Assembly: GCA_946481465.1 (NCBI GenBank)
Contig: CAMLOC010000036.1
Span: forward strand, 1-12,185
Length of the DNA stretch: 12,185 nucleotides
From: an uncultured Shinella sp.
GTDB taxonomy: Bacteria; Pseudomonadota; Alphaproteobacteria; Rhizobiales; Rhizobiaceae
Reading direction: 5' to 3'
Below the pieces are notes generated by a model. The model was given only the letters and a program-made list of their open reading frames with translations, searched no databases and was not told the DNA's origin. Shown here one piece after another: positions 1 to 6,029 of the stretch (positions are counted from its first letter, which is position 1; each line of letters begins with the position of its first letter). A program made the position numbers and the translations under genes.

Positions 1-375
1 CGCCAGGCCTGGGCGCTGACGGCGCTGCGGCTCGGCGACGACAAGGCGGCGAGCATGGGGGTGAACGTGCGCCGCCTGCGCCTGCATACGATGCTCGTCG
101 TCAGCCTGCTGGCCGCCATTCCGGTCTCCTTCGTCGGCACCATCGGTTTCGTCGGCCTCGTCGGCCCGCACATCGCCCGCATGGTGGTGGGCGAGGACCA
201 GCGCTTCTTCCTGCCGGGCGCCGTGATCTGCGGCGCGCTGCTCCTCTCGGCGACCTCTGTCGTTTCCAAGGTGCTGATCCCCGGCGCCATCCTGCCGATC
301 GGCGTCATCACCGCGCTCGTCGGCGTCCCCTTCTTCTTCGTGCTGATCTTCTCGAACAGGAGGCGCGCATGGTAA
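1..375 (+). CDS. FecCD-family iron/siderophore ABC importer permease, C-terminal part
   Basis: Inner-membrane permease subunit of an iron-siderophore (or haem/cobalamin) importer. The reading frame is open from base 1, so the gene starts upstream; about 124 C-terminal residues are present and end at TAA 373-375. Visible family marks are the LGDDKAASMGV segment near the window start (the cytoplasmic coupling region) and GTIGFVGLVGPHIARMVVG, the usual FecCD sequence, followed by two hydrophobic segments and a PIGVITALVGVPFF tail that matches the family end. The stop overlaps the start of the ATPase gene by 7 bases, so the two are one operon. The binding protein is not in the window, so the siderophore cannot be named. 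Family call is firm; substrate is unknown. Confidence 0.93.
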   Translation, partial: RQAWALTALRLGDDKAASMGVNVRRLRLHTMLVVSLLAAIPVSFVGTIGFVGLVGPHIARMVVGEDQRFFLPGAVICGALLLSATSVVSKVLIPGAILPIGVITALVGVPFFFVLIFSNRRRAW

Positions 376-1121
376 GCCTCGTATTGAAGGACCTCGGCGC
401 CAGCTACGGGCGCACGACGGTCCTGTCCAAAGTCGCGATCGAGCTCCTGACCTCCGGTACCACGACGGCCGTGATCGGCCCGAACGCGGCGGGCAAGTCG
501 ACGCTGTTCAAGCGCATCGCCGGGCTCATCTCCGGCCCCGGCGTCGTCCAGCTTTCCGATGCGACGCGCGGCGACCGCGCGATCTGCTACATGCCGCAGG
601 ATACCGGCTCGAATGCCGTGCTGACGGTCTACGAATCGCTGCTGCTCGCTGCCAAGCAGGGCGGCGGCTGGCGGGTGAACGACGAGGAACTCTTCGAGAT
701 CGACGCGATCCTCGCGGCGCTGCGCATCGAGACCCTCGCTTTCCGGGGTCTCGACGCGCTCTCGGGCGGGCAGCGCCAGCTCGTCTCGCTCGGCCAGGCC
801 CTGGTGCGCAAGCCGGAGGTCCTGCTGATGGACGAGCCGACCTCGGCGCTCGACCTGCATCGCCAGATCGACGTCCTGGAATTCGTCACCGACCTGTCCC
901 GCCGCACCGGCATGATCGTGCTGATCGCGCTGCACGATCTCAACCACGCGCTCCGCTACTGCACCAACACGATCGTCATCGCCGATGGCGAAATGACCGC
1001 GAGCGGGGCGACGCGGGACGTGATCACGCCGGCCATGCTGCGCGATGTCTACCGCGTGGACGCCCGCATCGAATCCTGTTCGCGCGGCCGCCCCATGGTG
1101 ATCGTCGACGGCGCGCTCTGA
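369..1121 (+). CDS. FecE/FhuC-type iron-siderophore ABC importer ATP-binding protein
   Basis: Cytoplasmic ATPase (250 aa) that powers the FecCD permease encoded just before it. Walker A is GPNAAGKST (residues 37-45, with Ala in place of the usual second Gly), the ABC signature is LSGGQRQ (131-137), Walker B is VLLMDEP (151-157) and the switch histidine is in ALHDLNH (H189). Length is normal for FecE/FhuC. The ATG at 369 is preceded by AGGAGG (358-363) with 5-base spacing and overlaps the permease stop. The gene ends 125 bases before the biotin cluster and seems to belong to a separate iron-uptake operon. No T-rich terminator follows it, so read-through into the next cluster cannot be excluded. 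Confidence 0.94.
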   Translation: MVSLVLKDLGASYGRTTVLSKVAIELLTSGTTTAVIGPNAAGKSTLFKRIAGLISGPGVVQLSDATRGDRAICYMPQDTGSNAVLTVYESLLLAAKQGGGWRVNDEELFEIDAILAALRIETLAFRGLDALSGGQRQLVSLGQALVRKPEVLLMDEPTSALDLHRQIDVLEFVTDLSRRTGMIVLIALHDLNHALRYCTNTIVIADGEMTASGATRDVITPAMLRDVYRVDARIESCSRGRPMVIVDGAL

Positions 1122-1174
1122 GCGCCGGCAGTATTGAAAGTTTGTCTGCCCCCATCAATCGCAATGCTGTGTAA

Positions 1175-1246
1175 GGTTTTCCCAATCGGACCGGAGGGTT
1201 GGCCGCTGCGGCCAGGCGCCGGTCCTGCCGCGCCCTGGGGAAAACC
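1175..1246 (+). promoter_or_regulatory. Nested hairpin in the leader, ending at the BCCP start codon
   Basis: Three perfect inverted repeats are nested here. The outer arms are GGTTTTCCC (1175-1183) and GGGAAAACC (1238-1246), 9 bp. The middle arms are GGACCGG (1188-1194) and CCGGTCC (1219-1225), 7 bp. The inner arms are TGGCCG (1200-1205) and CGGCCA (1209-1214), 6 bp around CTG. Together they give 22 pairs across 72 bases. The outer right arm contains the likely Shine-Dalgarno GGGG(A) and stops one base before the ATG at 1247, so the folded RNA would hide the ribosome binding site. It could be a translational control element (ligand or temperature responsive) or a copy of a palindromic intergenic repeat of the rhizobial RIME type. 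The pairing is seen directly; the function is inferred. Confidence 0.6.
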
Positions 1247-1678
1247 ATGGATCTGGACAAGATCAAGACGCTGCTCGATTTCGTCGGGCGTTCGCGTGTC
1301 TCGGAACTGACGGTCAGCGAAAGAGGCACGACGGTCGTCATCCGGAATGCCGCCCGGACGGCGGATGCCGGGCATGCGCCGGCAACGGCCGAACGGCAGG
1401 TATCGCCGGCCTCCACCCCGGCCGCGCCCGTCGATGCGCCGGATAAAGGGCTCGTGCGATCGGCTCTTGCCGGCGTCCTGCATCGGGCCGCCAGCCCCGG
1501 CGCCGCGCCGTTGATCGCCGTCGGCGATAGGGTCGAGGCGGGGCAGGCGCTCTGCATCGTCGAGGCGATGAAGGTTTTCACCACCGTGAGCGCGCCGTCC
1601 GGCGGCACCGTCAAGCGCATCTTCTTCGAGGACGGGCAGGATATCGGCTTCGGCGATCCGCTGGTGGAGATCGTCTGA
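1247..1678 (+). CDS. accB: Biotin carboxyl carrier protein (AccB-like), biotinylatable
   Basis: Carrier protein of 143 aa that would hold biotin and shuttle carboxyl groups from the biotin carboxylase to a carboxyltransferase. The N-terminal about 35 residues match the AccB leader domain (MDLDKIKTLLDFV...SELTVSERGTTVVIRN). A Pro/Ala-rich linker covers about 36-65, and the C-terminal biotinyl domain carries VEAMKVF with K109 as the acceptor. A thumb-like insertion (SPGAAPL) as in AccB is present. I chose ATG 1247 because it begins the AccB-like sequence and follows GGGGA; the frame is open to a TTG at 1199, but that stretch is the hairpin. Its stop overlaps the carboxylase start by one base (TGATG). 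No accA or accD is present, and the neighbours are pxp-type genes, so it probably serves an amide-directed enzyme rather than acetyl-CoA carboxylase. Confidence 0.9.
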   Translation: MDLDKIKTLLDFVGRSRVSELTVSERGTTVVIRNAARTADAGHAPATAERQVSPASTPAAPVDAPDKGLVRSALAGVLHRAASPGAAPLIAVGDRVEAGQALCIVEAMKVFTTVSAPSGGTVKRIFFEDGQDIGFGDPLVEIV

Positions 1679-3045
1679 TGGGCGCGCCCTTCACCTCCGT
1701 CCTCATCGCCAATCGCGGCGAGATCGCCGTGCGCGTCGAGCGCGCCTGCCTCGAACTGGGGCTGCGGCCGGTCCTCATCGCCTCGGAGGCGGACAGGGCG
1801 GGCCGGGCGGCACCCGACGAAGGCGGGCCGCTTTCCATCGGGCCTTCCGCACCGGGGCGCAGCTATCTCAACCAGGCGGCCATCCTGCTTGCGGCGCGCG
1901 TCACGGGCGCAGGCGCGGTTCATCCGGGCTATGGCTTCCTGTCGGAAAACGCCGAGTTCGCCGAGGCGGTGGAAGAGGCCGGCCTCACCTTCGTCGGACC
2001 GCCGGCGGCCGCCATCCGCATCATGGGCGACAAGATCGCCGCCAAGCGGGCGATGATGGCGGCGGGCGTGCCCTGCGTGCCGGGGCCGGGCGAGCCGCTG
2101 CCGGAAGACGCCGAAGCGGTACGGGCGATTGCCGGGGAGATCGGCTATCCCGTCATCGTCAAGGCGGCCGGCGGCGGGGGCGGGCGCGGCATGCGCGTCG
2201 TGCGCGAAAGCGCCGAGGTGGCCGACGCCATCGCCATCACCCGCGAGGAGGCGCGGCGCGCCTTCGGCAAGCCCGAACTCTACATGGAGAAGTTCCTGGA
2301 GCATCCGCGCCATGTCGAGTTCCAGGTGCTTTGCGACAATCACGGCAATGCCGTCTCCGTCGGCCATCGCGACTGCTCCGTCCAGCGCCGGCACCAGAAG
2401 GTGGTGGAGGAAGCGCCGGCGCCCGGCATCGCGCCGGATCTTGCCGAACGGATCGGCGCGCGCTGCGCCGAGGCCTGCCGGCAGATCGGCTATCGCGGCG
2501 TCGGCACCTTCGAATTCCTCTACGAGAACGGCGAATTCTATTTCATCGAGATGAACACCCGCCTGCAGGTCGAGCATCCCGTCACCGAAATGACGGCGGG
2601 CGTCGATCTCGTGCATGAGCAGCTCCGCGTCGCGCAAGGCGCGGTGCTGGAGGTGGAACGCTTTGCCGGCGAAGCGCGCGGCCATGCTTTCGAGTGCCGG
2701 ATCAATGCGGAGGATCCCGTCACCTTCGTCGCTGCGCCGGGACGCATCACCGATGTCCGTTTCCCGGGCGGCCCGGGCATCCGCGTTGATACCCATGTGT
2801 CGGCGGGCTATCGCGTTTCGCCCCACTACGATTCGCTGATCGCCAAGCTGATCGTCCATGCGCCGACCCGCGTGGAAGCGATCCGCCGCATGCAGGTTGC
2901 GCTGTCGCAGACCCACATCGAGGGCATCGCCACCAATCTTCCGCTGCATGCGCGGATCTTCGCCGATCCCGATTTCGTGCGCGGCGGCGTCGATATCCAC
3001 CATCTCGAAAAACGGCTGAGGGAGGAACCCCGTGGCCAAGCATGA
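1678..3045 (+). CDS. accC: Biotin carboxylase (AccC-like)
   Basis: ATP-grasp enzyme of 455 aa, close in length to E. coli AccC (449), that carboxylates BCCP-bound biotin using bicarbonate and ATP in the cytoplasm. The N-domain has VLIANRGEIAVRV and VHPGYGFLSENAEF (81-94). The ATP lid is VKAAGGGGGRGMR (161-173). Metal and bicarbonate residues are complete in FIEMNTRLQVEHPVTEM (E291, N293, R295), and the CSVQRRHQKVVEEAPAP segment (233-249) is also canonical. It begins inside the BCCP stop codon (TGATG) and its 3' end overlaps the next gene by 14 bases, so expression is coupled on both sides. With the two KipI/KipA-type genes downstream it supplies the first half-reaction of a split urea-carboxylase-like enzyme. 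The symbol reflects homology; a role in fatty acid synthesis is unlikely here. Confidence 0.95.
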   Translation: MGAPFTSVLIANRGEIAVRVERACLELGLRPVLIASEADRAGRAAPDEGGPLSIGPSAPGRSYLNQAAILLAARVTGAGAVHPGYGFLSENAEFAEAVEEAGLTFVGPPAAAIRIMGDKIAAKRAMMAAGVPCVPGPGEPLPEDAEAVRAIAGEIGYPVIVKAAGGGGGRGMRVVRESAEVADAIAITREEARRAFGKPELYMEKFLEHPRHVEFQVLCDNHGNAVSVGHRDCSVQRRHQKVVEEAPAPGIAPDLAERIGARCAEACRQIGYRGVGTFEFLYENGEFYFIEMNTRLQVEHPVTEMTAGVDLVHEQLRVAQGAVLEVERFAGEARGHAFECRINAEDPVTFVAAPGRITDVRFPGGPGIRVDTHVSAGYRVSPHYDSLIAKLIVHAPTRVEAIRRMQVALSQTHIEGIATNLPLHARIFADPDFVRGGVDIHHLEKRLREEPRGQA

Positions 3046-3499
3046 CCGCCCGACGGGCCTGAACAGGATCGGCGACCTTTCCGATCCCGCCCTCATCGCC
3101 ACCCTGACAGGCTGGCTGCAGGCCTCCGGGGCGAGCGCGCTGGAAATCGCGACGCCGGACGGCGGCGCGCTGAAGATCGTCCTCGATGCCGGGCCGCATG
3201 TCGCGCCTGTCGAAGCCGTATCCGGAAATCGGGTGGAGGACCTGCCGCAGGGCCGTCCCGTCAAGGCGCCGATGGCCGGCCTCTTCAGGGACAGGCATCC
3301 CGGCCTGGCCGATGCCGGGCCGCTCGCGGGCGCCGGCAAGGCGCTCGAGGCCGGCGCGGTTGCCGGCTTCGTCGAGGTCGGGCCGGTCCTGCTGCCGGTC
3401 GTCGCGCCCGCGGCGGGCGTCACCGCCGAAATCCATGCCCGCGTCGGTGCCCTCATCGGCTACGGCGACGCCGTCCTGACGATGGAGCCCGCCCCATGA
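3032..3499 (+). CDS. Second BCCP-like protein lacking the biotin-accepting lysine
   Basis: A 155-aa protein with the same architecture as the BCCP encoded at 1247: an N-terminal AccB-type domain (LIATLTGWLQASGASALEIA, then GGALKIVLD), a linker, then a biotinyl-like beta-sandwich starting KAPMAGLF and ending GVTAEIHARVGALIGYGDAVLTMEP. Where the true carrier has E-A-M-K-V this one has E-V-G-P-V (115-119), so the acceptor lysine is replaced by P118 and it cannot be biotinylated at that site. The rest of the fold is well kept and the frame is intact, so this looks like a repurposed paralogue, perhaps a structural or adaptor subunit, not decay. The start is GTG 3032, with GGAGGA at 3021-3026; it overlaps the carboxylase by 14 bases and the following pxpB-like gene by 4 (ATGA). 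The role is unknown. Confidence 0.85.
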   Translation: MAKHDRPTGLNRIGDLSDPALIATLTGWLQASGASALEIATPDGGALKIVLDAGPHVAPVEAVSGNRVEDLPQGRPVKAPMAGLFRDRHPGLADAGPLAGAGKALEAGAVAGFVEVGPVLLPVVAPAAGVTAEIHARVGALIGYGDAVLTMEPAP

Positions 3500-4194
3500 C
3501 ATTCAAGCACGCGGCGCCCGCCTCCATCGTGCCCGACACGGACGGCGCGGCGAATATCTCCTTCATCGGCGCCCGCGCCTTCCTCGTCGAGGCGCCCGGT
3601 GCCTTCGACCTGCCCAACCAGCGGCGCATCTGGGCGCTGTCCCATGCGCTCGAAACCCGCCCGGAGATCGCCGAGATCGTGCCGGGCATGACGAACCTGC
3701 TGGTGATCCTCAAGGAGACGCCGGACGCGCCGGACGCCGTCGTCCATGCGCTGCAGGAGGCGTGGCGACAGGCGCAGGGCGTCGACCTTGCCGGCCGCAG
3801 CATCGAGATCGCCGTCACCTATGGCGGCGCGCATGCCGGCGACCTGCCGGCGCTGTGCGAGCTGTCCGGCCTTTCCGACAGGGAGGTGGTGCGCATCCAT
3901 CACGAAGGCACCTACCGGGTCTTCGCGCTCGGCAGCGCGCCGGGCTTCGGCTACCTCCACGGGCTCGATCCGCGCATCCACATGCCGCGCAAGACCGTGC
4001 CCTCGCTCAACATGGCGCGCGGCTGCGTGACGATCGGCGGCATGCAGACGGGCGTCGCCGTGCTGACCGGGCCGAACGGCTGGAATTCCATCGGCTTTGC
4101 CGAACTCAGCATGTTCGACCCGACGGCCGCCGTCCCGGCGGTGATGGCCCCGGGCGATACCGTGCGCTTCCGTCCCGAAAGGATCGAACTGTGA
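3496..4194 (+). CDS. pxpB: PxpB/KipI-like protein (carboxyltransferase subdomain C/D)
   Basis: A 232-aa member of the KipI / allophanate hydrolase subunit 1 family. In E. coli PxpB is part of the PxpABC 5-oxoprolinase, and the same domain forms half of the carboxyltransferase of urea carboxylase. Family marks are NQRRIWALSHAL (41-52), IVPGMTNLLVIL (61-72), ALGSAPGFGYLHGL (144-157), IHMPR (161-165), TIGGMQTGV (179-187) and the closing DTVRFRPERI. Motif differences from E. coli PxpB as I remember it: the PRLLVPAGSV stretch is PSLNMARGCV, the YP after QTGV is lost, and PGGW is PNGW (193-196). The ATG overlaps the preceding stop (ATGA) and its own stop overlaps pxpC (GTGA), as expected for subunits made in equal amounts. 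Family is firm; the exact substrate is not. Confidence 0.9.
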   Translation: MTFKHAAPASIVPDTDGAANISFIGARAFLVEAPGAFDLPNQRRIWALSHALETRPEIAEIVPGMTNLLVILKETPDAPDAVVHALQEAWRQAQGVDLAGRSIEIAVTYGGAHAGDLPALCELSGLSDREVVRIHHEGTYRVFALGSAPGFGYLHGLDPRIHMPRKTVPSLNMARGCVTIGGMQTGVAVLTGPNGWNSIGFAELSMFDPTAAVPAVMAPGDTVRFRPERIEL

Positions 4195-5183
4195 TCGAGA
4201 TCGTCGCAACCGGCCCGCTCAACACGGTCCAGGACCTCGGCCGCCCCGGCTATCGCAATATCGGGGTCACGGCCTGCGGCGCGATGGATCCGCTGGCGCT
4301 GACCGTCGGCAACATCCTCATCGGCAATGCGCCCGAGGCCGCCGGCATCGAGGTGCAGACCTTTCCCTTCCGCCTGCGCTTTTGCGAACGCGGCGCCTTC
4401 GCCGTCACCGGCGCGGATTGCCGGGCGACGCTCGACGGCAGGCCGCTGCCGCCCTGGTGGGCGATCGAGGCGGAAGCGGGCCAGGTGCTCGAACTCTCGC
4501 CGCCGCTGAAGGATGCGCGCGCCTATCTGAGCCTTGCCGGCGGGGTGGACGTCGCCCCGGTCATGGGGTCGCGCAGCACCTCGCTGCGCGGCGGCTTCGG
4601 CGGGCTCGGCGGGCGCGTGCTCGCGTCGGGCGACCGCATCGCGACAGGCCCCGCCGCCAGCGGCTTCCTGCCGAAGGGCGGCTTCGGCGCGGTGCCCCCC
4701 GCCGTGGCGCTGAAGGACGTCTTTCCCGTCGCCGAGGGCGGCGCGCTCGTCATCCGCGCCCTGCCGGCCGGCGAACACGATCTCTTCGGCGCAGACGCAA
4801 CGCGTTTCTGGAACCAGCCGTGGAAGATTTCCGCGCGCAGCGACCGCACCGGCTATCGCCTCAGCGGCGATCCGATCCATCCGACCGAGGTGGTGGAGAT
4901 GCGCTCGCACGGCGTCGTGCCCGGCGTCATCCAGGTGCCGCCAGCGGGCGAGCCCATCGTGCAGATGAGCGATGCCAACACCGCGGGCGGCTATCCCAAG
5001 ATCGCCGGCGTCATCGGGGCCGATCTCTGGCGGCTGGGGCAGGCGCGTACCGGCGCGTTGCTGCGCTTCGCGCCGGCGACGCATGCCGAGGCGAAGGCCG
5101 CGGAGACGGCGCTCGCCGCCTATATCGCGGATATCGAGAAGACCGCCCGGCTGGTGAGCCGGGCGCTTGCCGCCATGGCATAG
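4191..5183 (+). CDS. pxpC: PxpC/KipA-like protein (carboxyltransferase subdomain A/B)
   Basis: A 330-aa member of the KipA / allophanate hydrolase subunit 2 family, the partner of the PxpB-like protein. Together they correspond to PxpBC of 5-oxoprolinase and to the carboxyltransferase domain of urea carboxylase. Conserved segments are all present: TVQDLGRPGYRNIGV (12-26), ACGAMDPLA (28-36), AYLSLAGGVDVAPVMGSRST (111-130), SDRTGYRLSGD (217-227), GVVPGVIQVPPAGEPIV (241-257) and TAGGYPKIAGVIGADL (264-279). It is closer to the family norm than the PxpB-like and PxpA-like neighbours. The start is GTG 4191, 7 bases after GAAAGGA (4177-4183) and overlapping the pxpB stop by 4 bases; the frame is open further upstream, but that part is antisense to nothing conserved and only shadows pxpB. 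A 50-base gap separates it from the LamB/YcsF gene. Confidence 0.92.
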   Translation: MIEIVATGPLNTVQDLGRPGYRNIGVTACGAMDPLALTVGNILIGNAPEAAGIEVQTFPFRLRFCERGAFAVTGADCRATLDGRPLPPWWAIEAEAGQVLELSPPLKDARAYLSLAGGVDVAPVMGSRSTSLRGGFGGLGGRVLASGDRIATGPAASGFLPKGGFGAVPPAVALKDVFPVAEGGALVIRALPAGEHDLFGADATRFWNQPWKISARSDRTGYRLSGDPIHPTEVVEMRSHGVVPGVIQVPPAGEPIVQMSDANTAGGYPKIAGVIGADLWRLGQARTGALLRFAPATHAEAKAAETALAAYIADIEKTARLVSRALAAMA

Positions 5184-5188
5184 CGCAG

Positions 5189-5208
5189 CTCCGGCAGAAG
5201 AGCCGGGG
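5189..5208 (+). other. Short hairpin between the pxpC- and pxpA-like genes
   Basis: CCGGC (5191-5195) and GCCGG (5202-5206) pair around AGAAGA. The stem extends by a T-G and a C-G pair to 5189/5208, giving 7 pairs. No T-run follows, so it is not an intrinsic terminator. It may stabilise or process the transcript between the coupled genes before it and the independently initiated gene after it. It could be chance in such GC-rich DNA. Confidence 0.3.
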
Positions 5209-5233
5209 ATTGCGGAAGAACAAGGAGGATTGC

Positions 5234-6001
5234 ATGCAGGTCGATCTCAATTCGGACATGGGCGAGGGCTTCGGCCCCTACCGGCTCTGCGACGACGAGG
5301 CGATGATGGACGTCGTCACCTCCGCCAACATCGCCTGCGGCTTCCATGCCGGCGATCCCGACACGATGGCGCGCATGGTGCGTCTCGCCAAGGCACGGGG
5401 CGTCGATGTCGGCGCCCATCCCGGCCTGCCGGACCGGCAGGGTTTCGGCCGCCGCGAACTGCCTTTCGGGCCGGACGAGCTGCGCCAGCAGATGCTCTAC
5501 CAGCTCGGCGCGCTGTCGGCGATCGCGAAAGCCGAGGGCGTCACGGTCTCCCATGTCAGCTTCCATGCGGCCATGGGCAACATGGTCAACCGCGATCCGG
5601 CGCTCGCCGCCGCCATGATGCAGGCGATCCGCACGGTCGATGCCGATCTCATCGTCTTCGCCACGGCCGGCAGCATCATCGAACGCGCGGCCGTCGAGGC
5701 CGGCCTGAAGACGCTGACCCTCTTCCTCGCCGACCGCGCCTATGACGCGAAGGGCGTGCTCGTGCCGCGCGGCCAGCCCGGCGCGCTCGTCAAGGACGAG
5801 CCGTCCGTCCGCGCCCGCGTGCGGCAATTCCTGGTCGACGGCACGGTCACCGCCATCGACGGGACCGTCATCCCCATGCGCGCCCGCTCCATCCTCGTGC
5901 ACAGCGATACACCCGGCTCGCTCGACCTTGCCCGCATCGTGCGCAGCGAGATCGAGACGGCGGGCGGCGTCGTCACGCCCGTCTCGAAACTCCTGCGATA
6001 A
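5234..6001 (+). CDS. pxpA: LamB/YcsF family protein, divergent PxpA-like hydrolase
   Basis: A 255-aa LamB/YcsF protein; E. coli PxpA is the subunit that works with PxpBC on 5-oxoproline. The N-terminal half is canonical: VDLNSDMGEGFG (3-14), SANIACGFHAGDP (30-42), VGAHPGLPDRQGFGRRE (59-75) and LYQLGAL (88-94). Later motifs depart from E. coli PxpA as I recall it: HVKPHGMLYN becomes HVSFHAAMGN (107-116, with Lys, Pro, Gly and Tyr all changed), the Glu before FADR is Leu (L163, in LFLADRAYD), and HGD becomes HSD (223-225). The LVPRGQPGALV stretch is kept. The ATG at 5234 has a strong AAGGAGGAT (5222-5230) just before it, and the gene starts 50 bases after pxpC. It is probably the ring-opening or amide-hydrolysing partner, with altered specificity or chemistry. 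Confidence 0.88.
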   Translation: MQVDLNSDMGEGFGPYRLCDDEAMMDVVTSANIACGFHAGDPDTMARMVRLAKARGVDVGAHPGLPDRQGFGRRELPFGPDELRQQMLYQLGALSAIAKAEGVTVSHVSFHAAMGNMVNRDPALAAAMMQAIRTVDADLIVFATAGSIIERAAVEAGLKTLTLFLADRAYDAKGVLVPRGQPGALVKDEPSVRARVRQFLVDGTVTAIDGTVIPMRARSILVHSDTPGSLDLARIVRSEIETAGGVVTPVSKLLR

Positions 6002-6029
6002 TCTTCCCGCTCCATCGAAAGCAACCGCC

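Noticed and set aside
1127..1150. GGCAG...CTGCC inverted repeat after the FecE-type gene as a terminator
   Set aside because: The stem is only 5 bp with a 14-base loop, and it is followed by C's rather than T's; not convincing as an intrinsic terminator.
1134..1175. Promoter for the biotin operon starting from TTGAAA (1134-1139)
   Set aside because: No acceptable -10 element lies at 16-18 bases; the best partners match three bases or fewer, so I do not call it.
1247..3045. Housekeeping acetyl-CoA carboxylase accBC operon
   Set aside because: The genes overlap directly into KipI/KipA and LamB/YcsF genes, a second degenerate carrier follows, and no carboxyltransferase accA/accD is present; a specialised paralogue fits better.
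1024..3456. Very long minus-strand open frame (810 codons) opposite the biotin genes
   Set aside because: It is a shadow of high-GC coding DNA: the plus strand carries clear AccB, AccC and BCCP-like proteins, and the minus translation shows no family motif and biased Arg/Ala/Gly content.
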